Shown one piece after another: positions 35,760-44,466 of a stretch of DNA of 48,701 bases. The first letter of the stretch is position 1. Every line of letters begins with the position of its first letter. Under the pieces are notes generated by a model that had not been told where the DNA came from, searched no databases, and saw only the letters and a list, made by a program, of their open reading frames with translations. The position numbers were made by a program, and so were the translations under genes. The stretch lies in assembly GCF_027857615.1 (NCBI RefSeq), contig NZ_JAQIFT010000036.1, forward strand, positions 1 through 48,701, read 5' to 3'. The stretch comes from Holtiella tumoricola (lineage in GTDB: Bacteria; Bacillota; Clostridia; Lachnospirales; Cellulosilyticaceae).

Positions 35760-36522
35760 ACTAGAGTCTGCATTACAAGAACTCTATAGAATGGATAGAT
35801 TAACACATAGAAACCACTGGATGAATCAGCTTCATCCAGTGGTTAAACTTATTGTGACAATCGGTTATATGATCAGTGTTGTATCCACCCCTAAATATGA
35901 TTTAGTAAGGCTCATCTATTTTATGAGCTATCCCGTTGTCATGTTTGCACTGAGTCAGCTATCTTTATGGAAGGCAATAAAACGTATGAAGTTGGTCTTT
36001 CCTTTTCTCTTGATCATGGGGATTTTTAATCCCTTCTTTGAGCGTCAACCGATAGGGCAAGTAGGGCATATCGTTATCACTCTAGGGATGGTATCCATGC
36101 TCACCTTAATGTTAGAAGGCTTACTCTGTATACTTGCATCTTATCTTTTAATTGCAACCACATCGATAGAGGCGATTGGTTATGGGTTGTACCGATTAAA
36201 AGTACCTTCTATTATAGTGACTCAGTTCTTGATGACCTATCGCTATATCAATGTATTGCTTAAAGAGATGAAATGCATGAGTGAGTCTTATGCCATGCGC
36301 GCACCAAGGCAAAAAGGCATACATTTTCGTGTTTGGGGTGTATTTTGCGGTCAACTTTTAATACAGACGATTGACCGAGCAGAGCAGGTGTATGAAAGTA
36401 TGACCCTTAGAGGGTACCAAGGTCAATATGATCCTATAGAGGAAAGACATTATTCAAAAAGAGATGTACTTTATTTAGTAGTATGCTTAAGTGTATTTTT
36501 TATCTTATGGAGGATGACGTAG
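35752..36522 (+). CDS. cbiQ: ECF transporter transmembrane T component CbiQ
   Basis: 256 residues with 5-6 hydrophobic segments. The T-component signature A-R-G is seen twice in form: ESYAMRAPRQKG and ESMTLRGYQGQ near the C-terminus; these coupling helices bind the ATPase. ATG 35752 overlaps the cbiM stop; upstream in-frame codons are within cbiM. Uses the AAAGGAAAAA stretch as ribosome site. cbiO begins 3 nt after its stop. Confidence 0.88.
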   Translation: MSKLESALQELYRMDRLTHRNHWMNQLHPVVKLIVTIGYMISVVSTPKYDLVRLIYFMSYPVVMFALSQLSLWKAIKRMKLVFPFLLIMGIFNPFFERQPIGQVGHIVITLGMVSMLTLMLEGLLCILASYLLIATTSIEAIGYGLYRLKVPSIIVTQFLMTYRYINVLLKEMKCMSESYAMRAPRQKGIHFRVWGVFCGQLLIQTIDRAEQVYESMTLRGYQGQYDPIEERHYSKRDVLYLVVCLSVFFILWRMT

Positions 36523-36524
36523 CA

Positions 36525-37271
36525 ATGAGCCCATTTCAAATGGCATTCAAAGAGGTAAGTTTTAATTATCAACAAAGTGAACCGATACTAAAACGTATTA
36601 GTTTTTCTACAAGTAAAGGGGAGTCGATAGGAATTGTAGGCGCAAATGGAGTCGGTAAATCCACCTTACTTCGATTATTAGTAGGTCTTGAAACACCTAA
36701 AGAGGGAGAAATAATCATTGAAGGGATGAAAGTGGAAAAGGCCAACTTAATGAAGATGAGACAAAAGGTTGGCTATATCTTTCAAGATTCAGAAAGCCAA
36801 TTGTTTATGAACAATGTGTATGAAGAACTTGCCTTTGGACCACGTAACTATGGATATGGTCAGGAACAAGTAAAAGCTCAGGTAGAAGAAGCATTGAATG
36901 CAGTTGGCATGATGCATTTAAAAGATAAGCCTATTTATACCCTTTCAGGTGGAGAAAAGAAATTGGTTGCCATAGCCACCATATTAGCCATGAAGTCACA
37001 GATCATTCTAATGGATGAACCAACCATCGCATTAGACCCTAGAAATCGTAGGCATCTGATTGAATTATTAAATGGATTTGAGCAAACTAAACTCATTACT
37101 TCTCATGATTTAGATATGTTATTAGAAACGTGTGAGCGTATTATTTTATTAGGCGATGGGGAAATAGTAAAAGATGGTACAGCCAGGGAAGTATTGATGG
37201 ATCAGGTGCTACTGGAGCAATGCGGACTAGAACTTCCTTTGTGTATGCAAAATATAAAACTAAAAGCATAG
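36525..37271 (+). CDS. cbiO: ECF transporter ATP-binding protein CbiO
   Basis: 248 residues. Walker A GANGVGKST at about 37-45, Q loop FQDSESQLF, signature LSGGEKKLVAIA, Walker B IILMDEP, H loop TSHD. Energises metal import with CbiM and CbiQ. The start at 36525 follows TGGAGGATGAC; an in-frame ATG within that site is the alternative. Last gene of the nickel operon; a long hairpin follows. Confidence 0.92.
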   Translation: MSPFQMAFKEVSFNYQQSEPILKRISFSTSKGESIGIVGANGVGKSTLLRLLVGLETPKEGEIIIEGMKVEKANLMKMRQKVGYIFQDSESQLFMNNVYEELAFGPRNYGYGQEQVKAQVEEALNAVGMMHLKDKPIYTLSGGEKKLVAIATILAMKSQIILMDEPTIALDPRNRRHLIELLNGFEQTKLITSHDLDMLLETCERIILLGDGEIVKDGTAREVLMDQVLLEQCGLELPLCMQNIKLKA

Positions 37272-37279
37272 AAGACATA

Positions 37280-37332
37280 ATAGAAAGAGAGTACCACTTT
37301 TCTTAGAAGGAATAAGGGTGCTCTCTTTCTAT
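37280..37332. terminator. Hairpin at the end of the hyp/cbi operon
   Basis: ATAGAAAGAGAG (37280-37291) pairs with CTCTCTTTCTAT (37321-37332), extended by ACC/GGT. There is no T-run, so it may work weakly or protect the 3' end. Confidence 0.65.
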
Positions 37333-37336
37333 GGTG

Positions 37337-37365
37337 TTGTAGACTTATAAAAAGAATGATATGCT
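37337..37365 (+). promoter_or_regulatory. Promoter of the 37.4-39.7 kb cluster
   Basis: -35 TTGTAG (37337-37342), 17-base spacer, -10 TATGCT (37360-37365), 50 nt before the first start codon. Confidence 0.5.
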
Positions 37366-37414
37366 AGGGATAGAAAATGAATAGTTTATAGGCTAGAAAT
37401 AAGGAGCAAAATGA

Positions 37415-37609
37415 ATGCACGATAAAATGAATGAACTGATGAAAGAATATTATGTTACATTTGAGGAATTAGCAATAAGACTAGGTGTAAGTAAACAGAC
37501 ACTCACTAGAAAGTTTAAAGGAACAACAGACTGGACTTACCCAGAAATGATGTTACTCACACAAATCTTTAATATAGAAGACCCACAGGACTTTTTCTTT
37601 AAAGGGTAA
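37415..37609 (+). CDS. Small Cro/XRE-like HTH protein
   Basis: 64 residues. The HTH is visible in VTFEELAIRLGVSKQTLTRKFKGTTDWTYPEMMLLTQIFNI, the order of a phage-repressor-like DNA-binding domain. No ligand or protease domain. AAGGAG lies upstream of the ATG. Single-domain regulators like this often control their own short cluster; 53 nt separate it from the next gene. Confidence 0.8.
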   Translation: MHDKMNELMKEYYVTFEELAIRLGVSKQTLTRKFKGTTDWTYPEMMLLTQIFNIEDPQDFFFKG

Positions 37610-37662
37610 TAAAGACTCAGAGTAGAACTTATAATTTATATTATTAAAAGGGGAGATAGACT

Positions 37663-38139
37663 ATGAAAATGCTTTTTAAACAACGTTTTTTCTCATGGTT
37701 AGATAGCTATGATATTTATGGAGAAGATGGAAGAACGTTATATACAGTTAAAGGGAAAATGGCATGGGGCCATTGCCTAGAAGTTTATGATGCAAGTGGA
37801 GCACATATAGCAACCTTAAAGGAAGAAGTACTCACTTGGATGCCAAGATTTCGTATGTACTTAGGGGGTGTACATGTTGGGGATATTAAAAAAGAGTTTA
37901 CCTTTTTTAAACCTTCTTTTGTTTTAGAATGTAATGGGTGGAAAGTAGCAGGAAATTTCCTAGAATGGGATTATGAAATTACTGAAGACAATGGGAGTGC
38001 CATCGCATGGGTATCCAAACAGTTTTTCAATTTTACCGATACCTATTCCATCGAGGTGGCTAACCAAGAACATGCACTTATGAGTCTTATGATCGTTCTT
38101 GCAATTGATGCAGCCAAATGCTCAGGAGGGAATGCATAG
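37663..38139 (+). CDS. LURP-one-related (LOR) / YxjI-like protein
   Basis: 158 residues. The twelve-strand LOR barrel pattern is seen: LFKQRFFSWLDSYDIYGEDGRTLYTVKG, a Trp-Arg-Phe-rich middle, FNFTDTYSIEVAN, and the hydrophobic C-terminal helix ALMSLMIVLAIDAA. LOR proteins resemble scramblases and Tubby domains; the bacterial role is unknown. AAAAGGGGAG precedes the ATG. Confidence 0.8.
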   Translation: MKMLFKQRFFSWLDSYDIYGEDGRTLYTVKGKMAWGHCLEVYDASGAHIATLKEEVLTWMPRFRMYLGGVHVGDIKKEFTFFKPSFVLECNGWKVAGNFLEWDYEITEDNGSAIAWVSKQFFNFTDTYSIEVANQEHALMSLMIVLAIDAAKCSGGNA

Positions 38140-38143
38140 ACTC

Positions 38144-38578
38144 ATGTATACCCTTAATGATTTAGCTTTAATGACCATGCTTTCAACAAGAACCCTTCGT
38201 ACGTATATTAAGAAGGGTCTATTGCAAGGAACTAAAAGACAAACGGGATGGTTATTTACAGAAATGGATCTAGAGCATTTTTTTGAGGAGCCTTATATTA
38301 AAGAAAGTATAGAGATTAAAAAAAGAGCCTTAATCAATGACTTTGTAGAAGGCAACAATCCTGGTTGTGCATGTATGATTTATGATTATAGGTGTGAGAA
38401 TGAAAGTCAAGCACAAGAGCTATGTGACAAGCTTATCTGTAAAATAAATGTTTTAAAAGGCAGAAACATAAGATTTTCTTTTGCTTATCATAAAAAGAGC
38501 AAAATAGGAAGAGTGATCTTGCAAGGTGAAGCCCGTGTCGTTTCTAAGCTTATGAACCAATGTATCATGGAAGAATAG
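38144..38578 (+). CDS. MerR-like HTH protein
   Basis: About 144 residues. The N-terminal winged helix is MYTLNDLALMTMLSTRTLRTYIKKGLLQGTKRQTGWLFTEMDLEHFF, a MerR/excisionase-type reader with a DNA-binding wing. The C-terminal 80 residues contain CACMIYDYRCENESQAQELCDKL, no recognised family. Start is uncertain: ATG 38144 lies 13 nt from AGGAGGG and ATG 38132 only 1 nt. No effector-type Cys cluster for metals. It overlaps the next gene's upstream codons. Confidence 0.7.
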   Translation: MYTLNDLALMTMLSTRTLRTYIKKGLLQGTKRQTGWLFTEMDLEHFFEEPYIKESIEIKKRALINDFVEGNNPGCACMIYDYRCENESQAQELCDKLICKINVLKGRNIRFSFAYHKKSKIGRVILQGEARVVSKLMNQCIMEE

Positions 38579-38661
38579 GTATGAAAAACTCGCTTCTTTT
38601 CAAATTGAGTGTAGCCAGTAACAGGCTATATAATGAAAGTAGGAAAGGAGAGGGAAAGCCT

Positions 38662-39729
38662 ATGAGAGCACTCTACGAGGAAGTTATGAGACGATTAGAA
38701 ACTATTGATTTTTCTATATTATGGGAGGGATTTAAGCCTTATCCTTTTGCACTTTATACTTCTACAGAAGTCTGTTTAGAGGATAAGGTGATTCCATGGG
38801 ATACACGCTTTATGGGATGTACAGCTATAAGCTATGAAGGCAGTTATCTGGCTATATGGAATGTAGAAATGGATGGCGTAGAAGAGAATGTTGCCAATAG
38901 GGATCAACTTGTCATGGGGATTGTACATGAAATGTTTCATGCCTTTCAACAGGAGAACAATGAAAAAAGATTTCCTATGGATTTAGTAGGGCTGAATTAC
39001 CCAGATGATGAGCGAAATTATGGCTTAAAATATGTAGAAAATCAAATTTTAGCGAGAGCATGTCGAGAAGAAAGTAAGCAAGTAAAGCAAGAACTCTTCA
39101 GTCAGTTCTACAGTATACGTAAAGAACGTGAGCGTATACTAGGAGATATAATAACCTATGAGTATAGACTTGAAACAGTTGAAGGCATAGCAGAATATGT
39201 TGGTCTGCTGGCATTAAAGCAACTGGATAAAGATCAATATGAAGAGAGATTAGAGGACTATTGCAAAAAGCTTGAAACGTATAATGCCTTACAACAGGAT
39301 ATAAGGCGTATAAGTTACTTTTGCGGGCCAGTGATTTTGACCATTGCCAAGGCATGTGACCTTTCTTTTTGGCATGTACTAAAAGATGAAGGAAGACCTG
39401 TATTTCAAATAATAGGTGACAAGGTACAGTCTGAAGAAAGCGTATCCGTAGGCTATGATGAAATGCTGATTCAAGAAGTAGTCAAAGAAAATCGCTTAGC
39501 AAAGAGCTATCAGATAGACGCTTTCTTTAAGGAAAAAGCAAGAGAGGCCATTGAAGGTAGATATGCTATAAGCGGCTATGATCCTATGAATATGTTCAAA
39601 TTAGGCAATCAAGTGTACTGTAAAAATTTTATTTGTGTAACACCCCTAGGCAAGGAGGAAAGTATGATGCTTATGGGTCCTATTGTTCTAGAAATGGATC
39701 AAGATGAAGTGAAAAAAATCTATAAATAA
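38662..39729 (+). CDS. HExxH metallopeptidase-like protein
   Basis: About 355 residues. GIVHEMFHAFQQE carries the HExxH zinc-binding helix, and ETVEGIAEYVG about 85 residues on supplies a third-ligand Glu, the gluzincin layout. No signal peptide, so it is cytosolic. Start ATG 38662 after AAAGGAG is preferred because MRALYEEVMRRLETIDF looks like the natural opening; ATG 38581 would add 27 residues. The C-terminal region ends GPIVLEMDQDEVKKIYK. The substrate is unknown. It belongs to the cluster of two HTH proteins and the LOR protein. Confidence 0.75.
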   Translation: MRALYEEVMRRLETIDFSILWEGFKPYPFALYTSTEVCLEDKVIPWDTRFMGCTAISYEGSYLAIWNVEMDGVEENVANRDQLVMGIVHEMFHAFQQENNEKRFPMDLVGLNYPDDERNYGLKYVENQILARACREESKQVKQELFSQFYSIRKERERILGDIITYEYRLETVEGIAEYVGLLALKQLDKDQYEERLEDYCKKLETYNALQQDIRRISYFCGPVILTIAKACDLSFWHVLKDEGRPVFQIIGDKVQSEESVSVGYDEMLIQEVVKENRLAKSYQIDAFFKEKAREAIEGRYAISGYDPMNMFKLGNQVYCKNFICVTPLGKEESMMLMGPIVLEMDQDEVKKIYK

Positions 39730-39769
39730 AAAGTGCCATAGACTTAGGTTTATGGTACTTTTTTATTTT
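39727..39769. terminator. Shared terminator between convergent genes
   Basis: AAAAAGTGCCATA (39728) pairs with TATGGTACTTTTT (39751), T-run after. It lies between the metallopeptidase-like and AraC genes, so it can serve both. Confidence 0.85.
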
Positions 39770-40532
39770 TTGTATAGTCACTGGGGGCACAACCACATAT
39801 TTGTTTAAAGTACCTAGAAAAATGATAAATATTATTAAAGCCAGAAGCTTGTGAGACTTGTTTAATTTGCATAGCTTCATTAGTAAGAAGATACTTAGCA
39901 CGATCTATTCTTGCATGAATAAGGTCTGATTTTGGCGTTGTTTTAAATAAGGCATGATAATAGGTATAAAGCTGACTTTTTTCTAAGTTAACAAACTCAC
40001 ACATGCGTTGTATGCTCCAATCTTCTTCACAAGAAGAAATAAGGTGGAGTCTAAGTTGATCAAAAAGGGCAAGTAGGTCTGTATTTTGGGTAAGTGGATG
40101 GTGTTGCTTATAGAGGCTTCTTGTAAGGGTTATAAAAAGTTGGTGGCAATAAGATTCACACATACGGTGACTATGTAAGGATTGCATACAAAATTCATAA
40201 TGAATTTTCTTCAAGAACCAGTTGATTTCTTCAATTTCTTCAGGATAAAAGATTTGGTTAGTAGGGATAGCGTATTCAGATAAAAAGTCAGGATGATACT
40301 TAAAATGGATAAAGCTATTAAAAAATTCTTTTTCTGCGGTATAGTGTTGGGTATAACCTGGAGCATAGAGAATACATGCACCTGGACTTGCTAGACGTTC
40401 CTTATGGTCAAAGTAAAAATGCATAGGGGATAAGATAAGGAGAAACAAAAATTCCCCATTCCCCTTAGGACGATAAATCGTATCACAATCTAAATTTTTG
40501 GTATGATAGCCGGTAACGGTTAGATCAAACAA
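39750..40532 (-). CDS. AraC-family regulator with cupin sensor
   Basis: 260 residues. The N-terminal AraC-type cupin (about 1-130) holds MHFYFDHKERLASPGACILY and the QHYTAEKEFF strand. Two C-terminal HTH motifs lie at about 160-255: WSIQRMCEFVNLEKSQLYTYYHALF and IKQVSQASGFNNIYHFSRYFKQICGCAPSDY. The start is TTG at 40532, with GAGGAG 8 nt upstream; the nearby ATG runs straight into a stop. Divergent from the GH51 gene with a 157-bp shared intergenic region; the likely activator of it. Confidence 0.88.
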   Translation of the reverse strand: MFDLTVTGYHTKNLDCDTIYRPKGNGEFLFLLILSPMHFYFDHKERLASPGACILYAPGYTQHYTAEKEFFNSFIHFKYHPDFLSEYAIPTNQIFYPEEIEEINWFLKKIHYEFCMQSLHSHRMCESYCHQLFITLTRSLYKQHHPLTQNTDLLALFDQLRLHLISSCEEDWSIQRMCEFVNLEKSQLYTYYHALFKTTPKSDLIHARIDRAKYLLTNEAMQIKQVSQASGFNNIYHFSRYFKQICGCAPSDYTKNKKVP

Positions 40533-40689
40533 AAAGTCATCTCCTCTATTATAAAATGAAGTAGTTCTTATTATTCATTATATAAATATCGGAAGAAAAA
40601 TCAAATAATGTGGAAGAAAAAATATTTGTTTATTAGACTATGCGTGATAAATTGAAGATAGAGAAGATGATGAATAGAGGAGGTATAAA

Positions 40690-42192
40690 ATGAAAAAGGC
40701 GAATATTTGTGTGGATAGAGAATTTATTGTGGGTGATGTAGATCAAAGGATCTACGGTTCTTTTATTGAACATTTGGGAAGAGCAGTTTATGAGGGTATT
40801 TACCAACCAGGAAACCCTTTAGCAGATGAAAGAGGATTACGTCAAGATGTTGCGAAGCTTATTCGTGAAATAGGAGTGCCGATCGTACGTTATCCAGGGG
40901 GGAACTTTGTATCAGGCTATCACTGGGAAGATGGTGTGGGACCAAAAGCCGAAAGACCACAAAAGTTAGATTTAGCATGGAGCGTCGTTGAGACTAATCA
41001 GTTTGGTCTGAATGAGTTTATGGATTGGACCAAAGAAGTGGGTACAGAAGCCATGATGGCGGTTAATTTGGGGACTAGAGGCGTAGAAGATGCAAAAAAT
41101 ATTATAGAATATTGCAATATTAAAGAAGGGTCTTATTATAGTGATTTAAGAGTTCAACATGGTTACAAGGATCCACATAATATTAAGCTTTGGTGCTTAG
41201 GCAATGAGATGGATGGACCATGGCAAATGGGACACAAAACCGCTAAGGAATATGGTAGACTTGCAGCAGAAACAGGACGTATTATGAGAATGGTCGATTC
41301 AAATATTGAGCTAGTAGCTTGTGGAAGCTCTAGTTTGTATATGGATACTTTTGCACAGTGGGAGGAAACTGTACTAGATGAGGCCTATGACCAAGTGGAT
41401 TATATATCTCTTCATCAGTATTATGGCAATCATGACAATGATACTAAAAACTTCTTAGCATCTTCTGTGGCAATGGATGAGTTTATTCGTTCAGTTGTCT
41501 CAATTTGTGATTACGTTAAGGTGAAGAAAAGAAGTCATAAACAAATTAATCTTTCCTTTGATGAATGGAATGTATGGTATCATTCTAATGAGCAGGATAA
41601 GCAATTAGAAAAGTGGGTAAAAGTACCACACCAGTTAGAAGATATTTATAATTTTGAAGATGCCTTATTAGTAGGGAGCATGCTGATTACTTTACTTAAA
41701 TATTGTGATCGTGTAAAAATAGCTTGCTTAGCACAATTAGTCAATGTAATCGCACCTATTATGACTTCAGATAGTGGGGCGTGGAAACAAACCATTTTCT
41801 ATCCTTATATGCATACAAGTGTATTTGGAAGAGGAAAAGTGCTACATACTTTAGTAAAAAGTCCAATTTATGAAAGTAAACATGGGGATGCACCTTATTT
41901 AGATGCTGTTTTAATTGAAAATGAAGAAGAGGAAACCTTAACTTTATTTGCTGTAAATAAGTCTTTAGATGAACCTATGGAAGTTAAATGTGAACTGAGA
42001 CAGTTTAAAGAGTATAGCGTTGTTGAACATCAAGTACTCTACCATGAGGATCTAAAAGCAGAAAATACCCAGGCACATCCAAATAATGTCGTACCTTATG
42101 GAAATGGGAATGGAAAATTAGAAAATGGCGTGCTTGAAACAGTCCTTTCTAAAACAAGTTGGAATGTAATCCGCATGAAAAAGAGACATTAA
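40690..42192 (+). CDS. abfA: Alpha-L-arabinofuranosidase, GH51
   Basis: 500 residues, cytosolic, cleaves terminal arabinofuranose from arabinoxylan or arabinan oligosaccharides. IYGSFIEHLGRAVYEGIYQPGNPLAD and VRYPGGNFVSGYHWEDGVGP are the GH51 openings. The acid/base is Glu173 in CLGNEMDGPWQMG and the nucleophile Glu292 in LSFDEWNVWYHS. The C-terminal beta domain has VLIENEEEETLTLFAVNK. AGAGGAGG precedes the ATG, behind a weak promoter (TTGTTT 40626, TAAATT 40648). No signal peptide, so oligosaccharides must be imported by a transporter outside the window. Confidence 0.95.
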   Translation: MKKANICVDREFIVGDVDQRIYGSFIEHLGRAVYEGIYQPGNPLADERGLRQDVAKLIREIGVPIVRYPGGNFVSGYHWEDGVGPKAERPQKLDLAWSVVETNQFGLNEFMDWTKEVGTEAMMAVNLGTRGVEDAKNIIEYCNIKEGSYYSDLRVQHGYKDPHNIKLWCLGNEMDGPWQMGHKTAKEYGRLAAETGRIMRMVDSNIELVACGSSSLYMDTFAQWEETVLDEAYDQVDYISLHQYYGNHDNDTKNFLASSVAMDEFIRSVVSICDYVKVKKRSHKQINLSFDEWNVWYHSNEQDKQLEKWVKVPHQLEDIYNFEDALLVGSMLITLLKYCDRVKIACLAQLVNVIAPIMTSDSGAWKQTIFYPYMHTSVFGRGKVLHTLVKSPIYESKHGDAPYLDAVLIENEEEETLTLFAVNKSLDEPMEVKCELRQFKEYSVVEHQVLYHEDLKAENTQAHPNNVVPYGNGNGKLENGVLETVLSKTSWNVIRMKKRH

Positions 42193-42204
42193 TAAAAATG
42201 TAAA

Positions 42205-42243
42205 AAAGAGGGGACTGTTGCATGAAGGCAACGGGCCCCTTTA
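42205..42243. terminator. Bidirectional terminator between GH51 and AraC genes
   Basis: AAAAAGAGGGGAC...GTTGC pairs with GCAAC...GGGCCCCTTT around an ATGAAG loop. Shared by convergent genes. Confidence 0.8.
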
Positions 42244-43044
42244 GTGTTTCTGCTTATATTGAAGAGGTGAATAGCCATAGACCTTTTTGAAAGTCTGTGA
42301 AAAATAAGCTTGAGAGGAAAAGCCAAGTTGCTCACTAATCTGCGCAATAGAATAATTTTGTTGTAAATACTGTTTGCTAGACTCTAGCTTCATATTAATA
42401 AAAAAGGTATTCACGCCTTGATCTGTATATTTCTTAAAAATATTTTTTAAGGTGGTATTACATACACAGCATGCAGTAGCTATTTCTGTAATGGAGCAGT
42501 TCTTATGTAGATTATTTTTCATATAAGTAACAGCTTTGTTATAGATAAGCGTTTCTTTTTGAGTAGAATGAGGCAGTGTAATCTGCTCTTTAATGATACG
42601 AGAAGTAAAAACTTCAAGTAACTTTTTAAATGAAAAAGGCGCTATATCAACGGTATCACTAGAAATATTATGGACCGCCTTAAATTGCTTAAAGTCTGAA
42701 ATTAATAAGTGGAAAAGTGTTAAGTTTTCATCACTTAAAGAAAATATTTGCGGGGTACCCCAAAAAGGGAGATCTGCACTACTAAAGTGAATGACAATAA
42801 GTTCTACGGTAGGGTCTTTGGTCACACGGTTACGATGAAATACATTAGGTTCACCTATAAAGACCTGATTTTGGTGAAGGGTGAAGATGGTATCATCATA
42901 AGTCACTTCAAGTTCACCTTTTAAAACCACATTGATTTCCCAACAGTCATGTCTATGTCCATGAAAAATATGAGTGTGATCAAAAAAGTAGTGATTAAAA
43001 TATTGAATTTGAGTAATGGAAAAATCATTAATAAAGGCATGCAT
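42241..43044 (-). CDS. AraC-family regulator
   Basis: 267 residues. Cupin N-terminus with HGHRHDCWEINVVLKGELEV and FIGEPNVFHRN; the His-rich loop binds a sugar in this family. Two HTH modules at the C-terminus: CSITEIATACCVCNTTLKNIFKKY and YSIAQISEQLGFSSQAYFSQTFKKVYGYSPLQY. AGAGG precedes the ATG. Divergent from the GH27 gene (117-bp gap), probably its regulator. Confidence 0.9.
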   Translation of the reverse strand: MHAFINDFSITQIQYFNHYFFDHTHIFHGHRHDCWEINVVLKGELEVTYDDTIFTLHQNQVFIGEPNVFHRNRVTKDPTVELIVIHFSSADLPFWGTPQIFSLSDENLTLFHLLISDFKQFKAVHNISSDTVDIAPFSFKKLLEVFTSRIIKEQITLPHSTQKETLIYNKAVTYMKNNLHKNCSITEIATACCVCNTTLKNIFKKYTDQGVNTFFINMKLESSKQYLQQNYSIAQISEQLGFSSQAYFSQTFKKVYGYSPLQYKQKH

Positions 43045-43161
43045 AAAAGAACCTCTTTTTTGGCTAATATTATAAATTTTGTAGCTAATAATATATATAA
43101 ATTGTGATTTTTAAGTTTTATAATTTAATTATAAATAAAAACGCAACGAAAGGAAACTATT

Positions 43162-44322
43162 ATGTGTGACTTAAAAAAAGAAAAAAAATATACTAAACGC
43201 TTAACACCGCTTATGGGATGGTCTTCATGGAATCATTACCATGTAGATATTTGTGAAGATTTGTTTAAAAGACAAATTGATGCATTAGTTGAGACAGGAC
43301 TTGCAGATGTAGGTTATACCTATTTTAATATCGATGATGGCTTCTTTGGAGGACGTGATGAAAAGGGAATGATTAAACCACATCCTGTACGTTTTCCAAA
43401 TGGTATGAAAGTGATTGCAGATTATGCCCATGCTAAAGGATTAAAGGCAGGGATTTACTCTGATGGTGGAGACAATACATGTGCCCATGTTTGGGATAAT
43501 CCAGATGGTAATAGTGATGGGGTAGGCGTTGGCTTATATGGTTATGATGAACAAGATCTTAGAATGTACCTCATTGATTGGGGATATGACTTTATAAAAG
43601 TTGACTGGTGTGGTGGACAAAGAATGAAGCTTGATGAAAAGACACGCTACACTGAAATTGGAAATATTATCGAGAAAATTAGAGAAGAAGAGCAAAGAAA
43701 CATTATTTATAATGTATGTAGATGGGAGTTCCCAGGAGAATGGGTAGTTGATGTGGCAGATTCTTGGAGAGTATCAGGGGATATTGGATTAGACTTCGCC
43801 AGCGTCTTAAGACAAATTGATGATGTTAAACCACTTGCTAAGTACCACGGACCTGGGCATATTAATGACCTAGATATGCTACAAGTAGGTAGAGGGTTAA
43901 GCTATGAAGAAGATAAGACGCATTTTGCAATGTGGTGTATGATGTCTACAACCCTTATGCTTGGAAATGATTTAACAACCATATCAGACGAAACACTCTC
44001 TATCATAAAAAATACAGAGCTTATTGCCATTAATCAAGACCCAGCATGTTTACAAGCAAGAGTTGAAGGCGTACAAGGTCATGTAGAGATTTGGGTAAAA
44101 GACTTAGAAGGTGAGCACTCAAATAAAAAAGCCATTGCTTTATTAAACCGAGGTGAAACAGAAGCAGAAGTGACAGTACGTTGGAGGGAATTAGGACTAG
44201 AAGGTTCTATAAAGATAAGAGATCTTTGGGAACATTGCGATATAGAAGCAGAGGATACATTGACAATAAGTATCCCAGCACATGGAACTGCTGTTTATAA
44301 AGTAACAGCATCTATAGATTAA
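43162..44322 (+). CDS. Alpha-galactosidase-like glycosidase, GH27
   Basis: 386 residues, cytosolic. TPLMGWSSWNHYHVD opens the GH27 barrel. GYTYFNIDDGFF is the conserved DDGW-like strand, here ending FF. The nucleophile is Asp148 in FIKVDWCGG and the acid/base Asp207 in WRVSGDI. The beta-sandwich tail closes with HGTAVYKV. GH27 includes alpha-galactosidases and beta-L-arabinopyranosidases; the arabinose setting makes the second possible. GAAAGGAAAC precedes the ATG, after an AT-rich leader. Confidence 0.9.
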   Translation: MCDLKKEKKYTKRLTPLMGWSSWNHYHVDICEDLFKRQIDALVETGLADVGYTYFNIDDGFFGGRDEKGMIKPHPVRFPNGMKVIADYAHAKGLKAGIYSDGGDNTCAHVWDNPDGNSDGVGVGLYGYDEQDLRMYLIDWGYDFIKVDWCGGQRMKLDEKTRYTEIGNIIEKIREEEQRNIIYNVCRWEFPGEWVVDVADSWRVSGDIGLDFASVLRQIDDVKPLAKYHGPGHINDLDMLQVGRGLSYEEDKTHFAMWCMMSTTLMLGNDLTTISDETLSIIKNTELIAINQDPACLQARVEGVQGHVEIWVKDLEGEHSNKKAIALLNRGETEAEVTVRWRELGLEGSIKIRDLWEHCDIEAEDTLTISIPAHGTAVYKVTASID

Positions 44323-44330
44323 ATTTAAAT

Positions 44331-44370
44331 GCCTATCTCATTCATAAACAATGAGGTGGGCTTATTGTTT
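44331..44370 (+). terminator. Terminator after the GH27 gene
   Basis: GCCTATCTCATT (44331) pairs with AATGAGGTGGGC (44350) through wobbles, followed by TTATTGTTT. Confidence 0.78.
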
Positions 44371-44466
44371 AGAGAGAATGAGTGTGATATTCTAAAATTA
44401 GAGTGAAATTTTTGTATATAATTTAAAAATAGATTACTTATACTGACTATTTAGAAGGAGAAAGTT

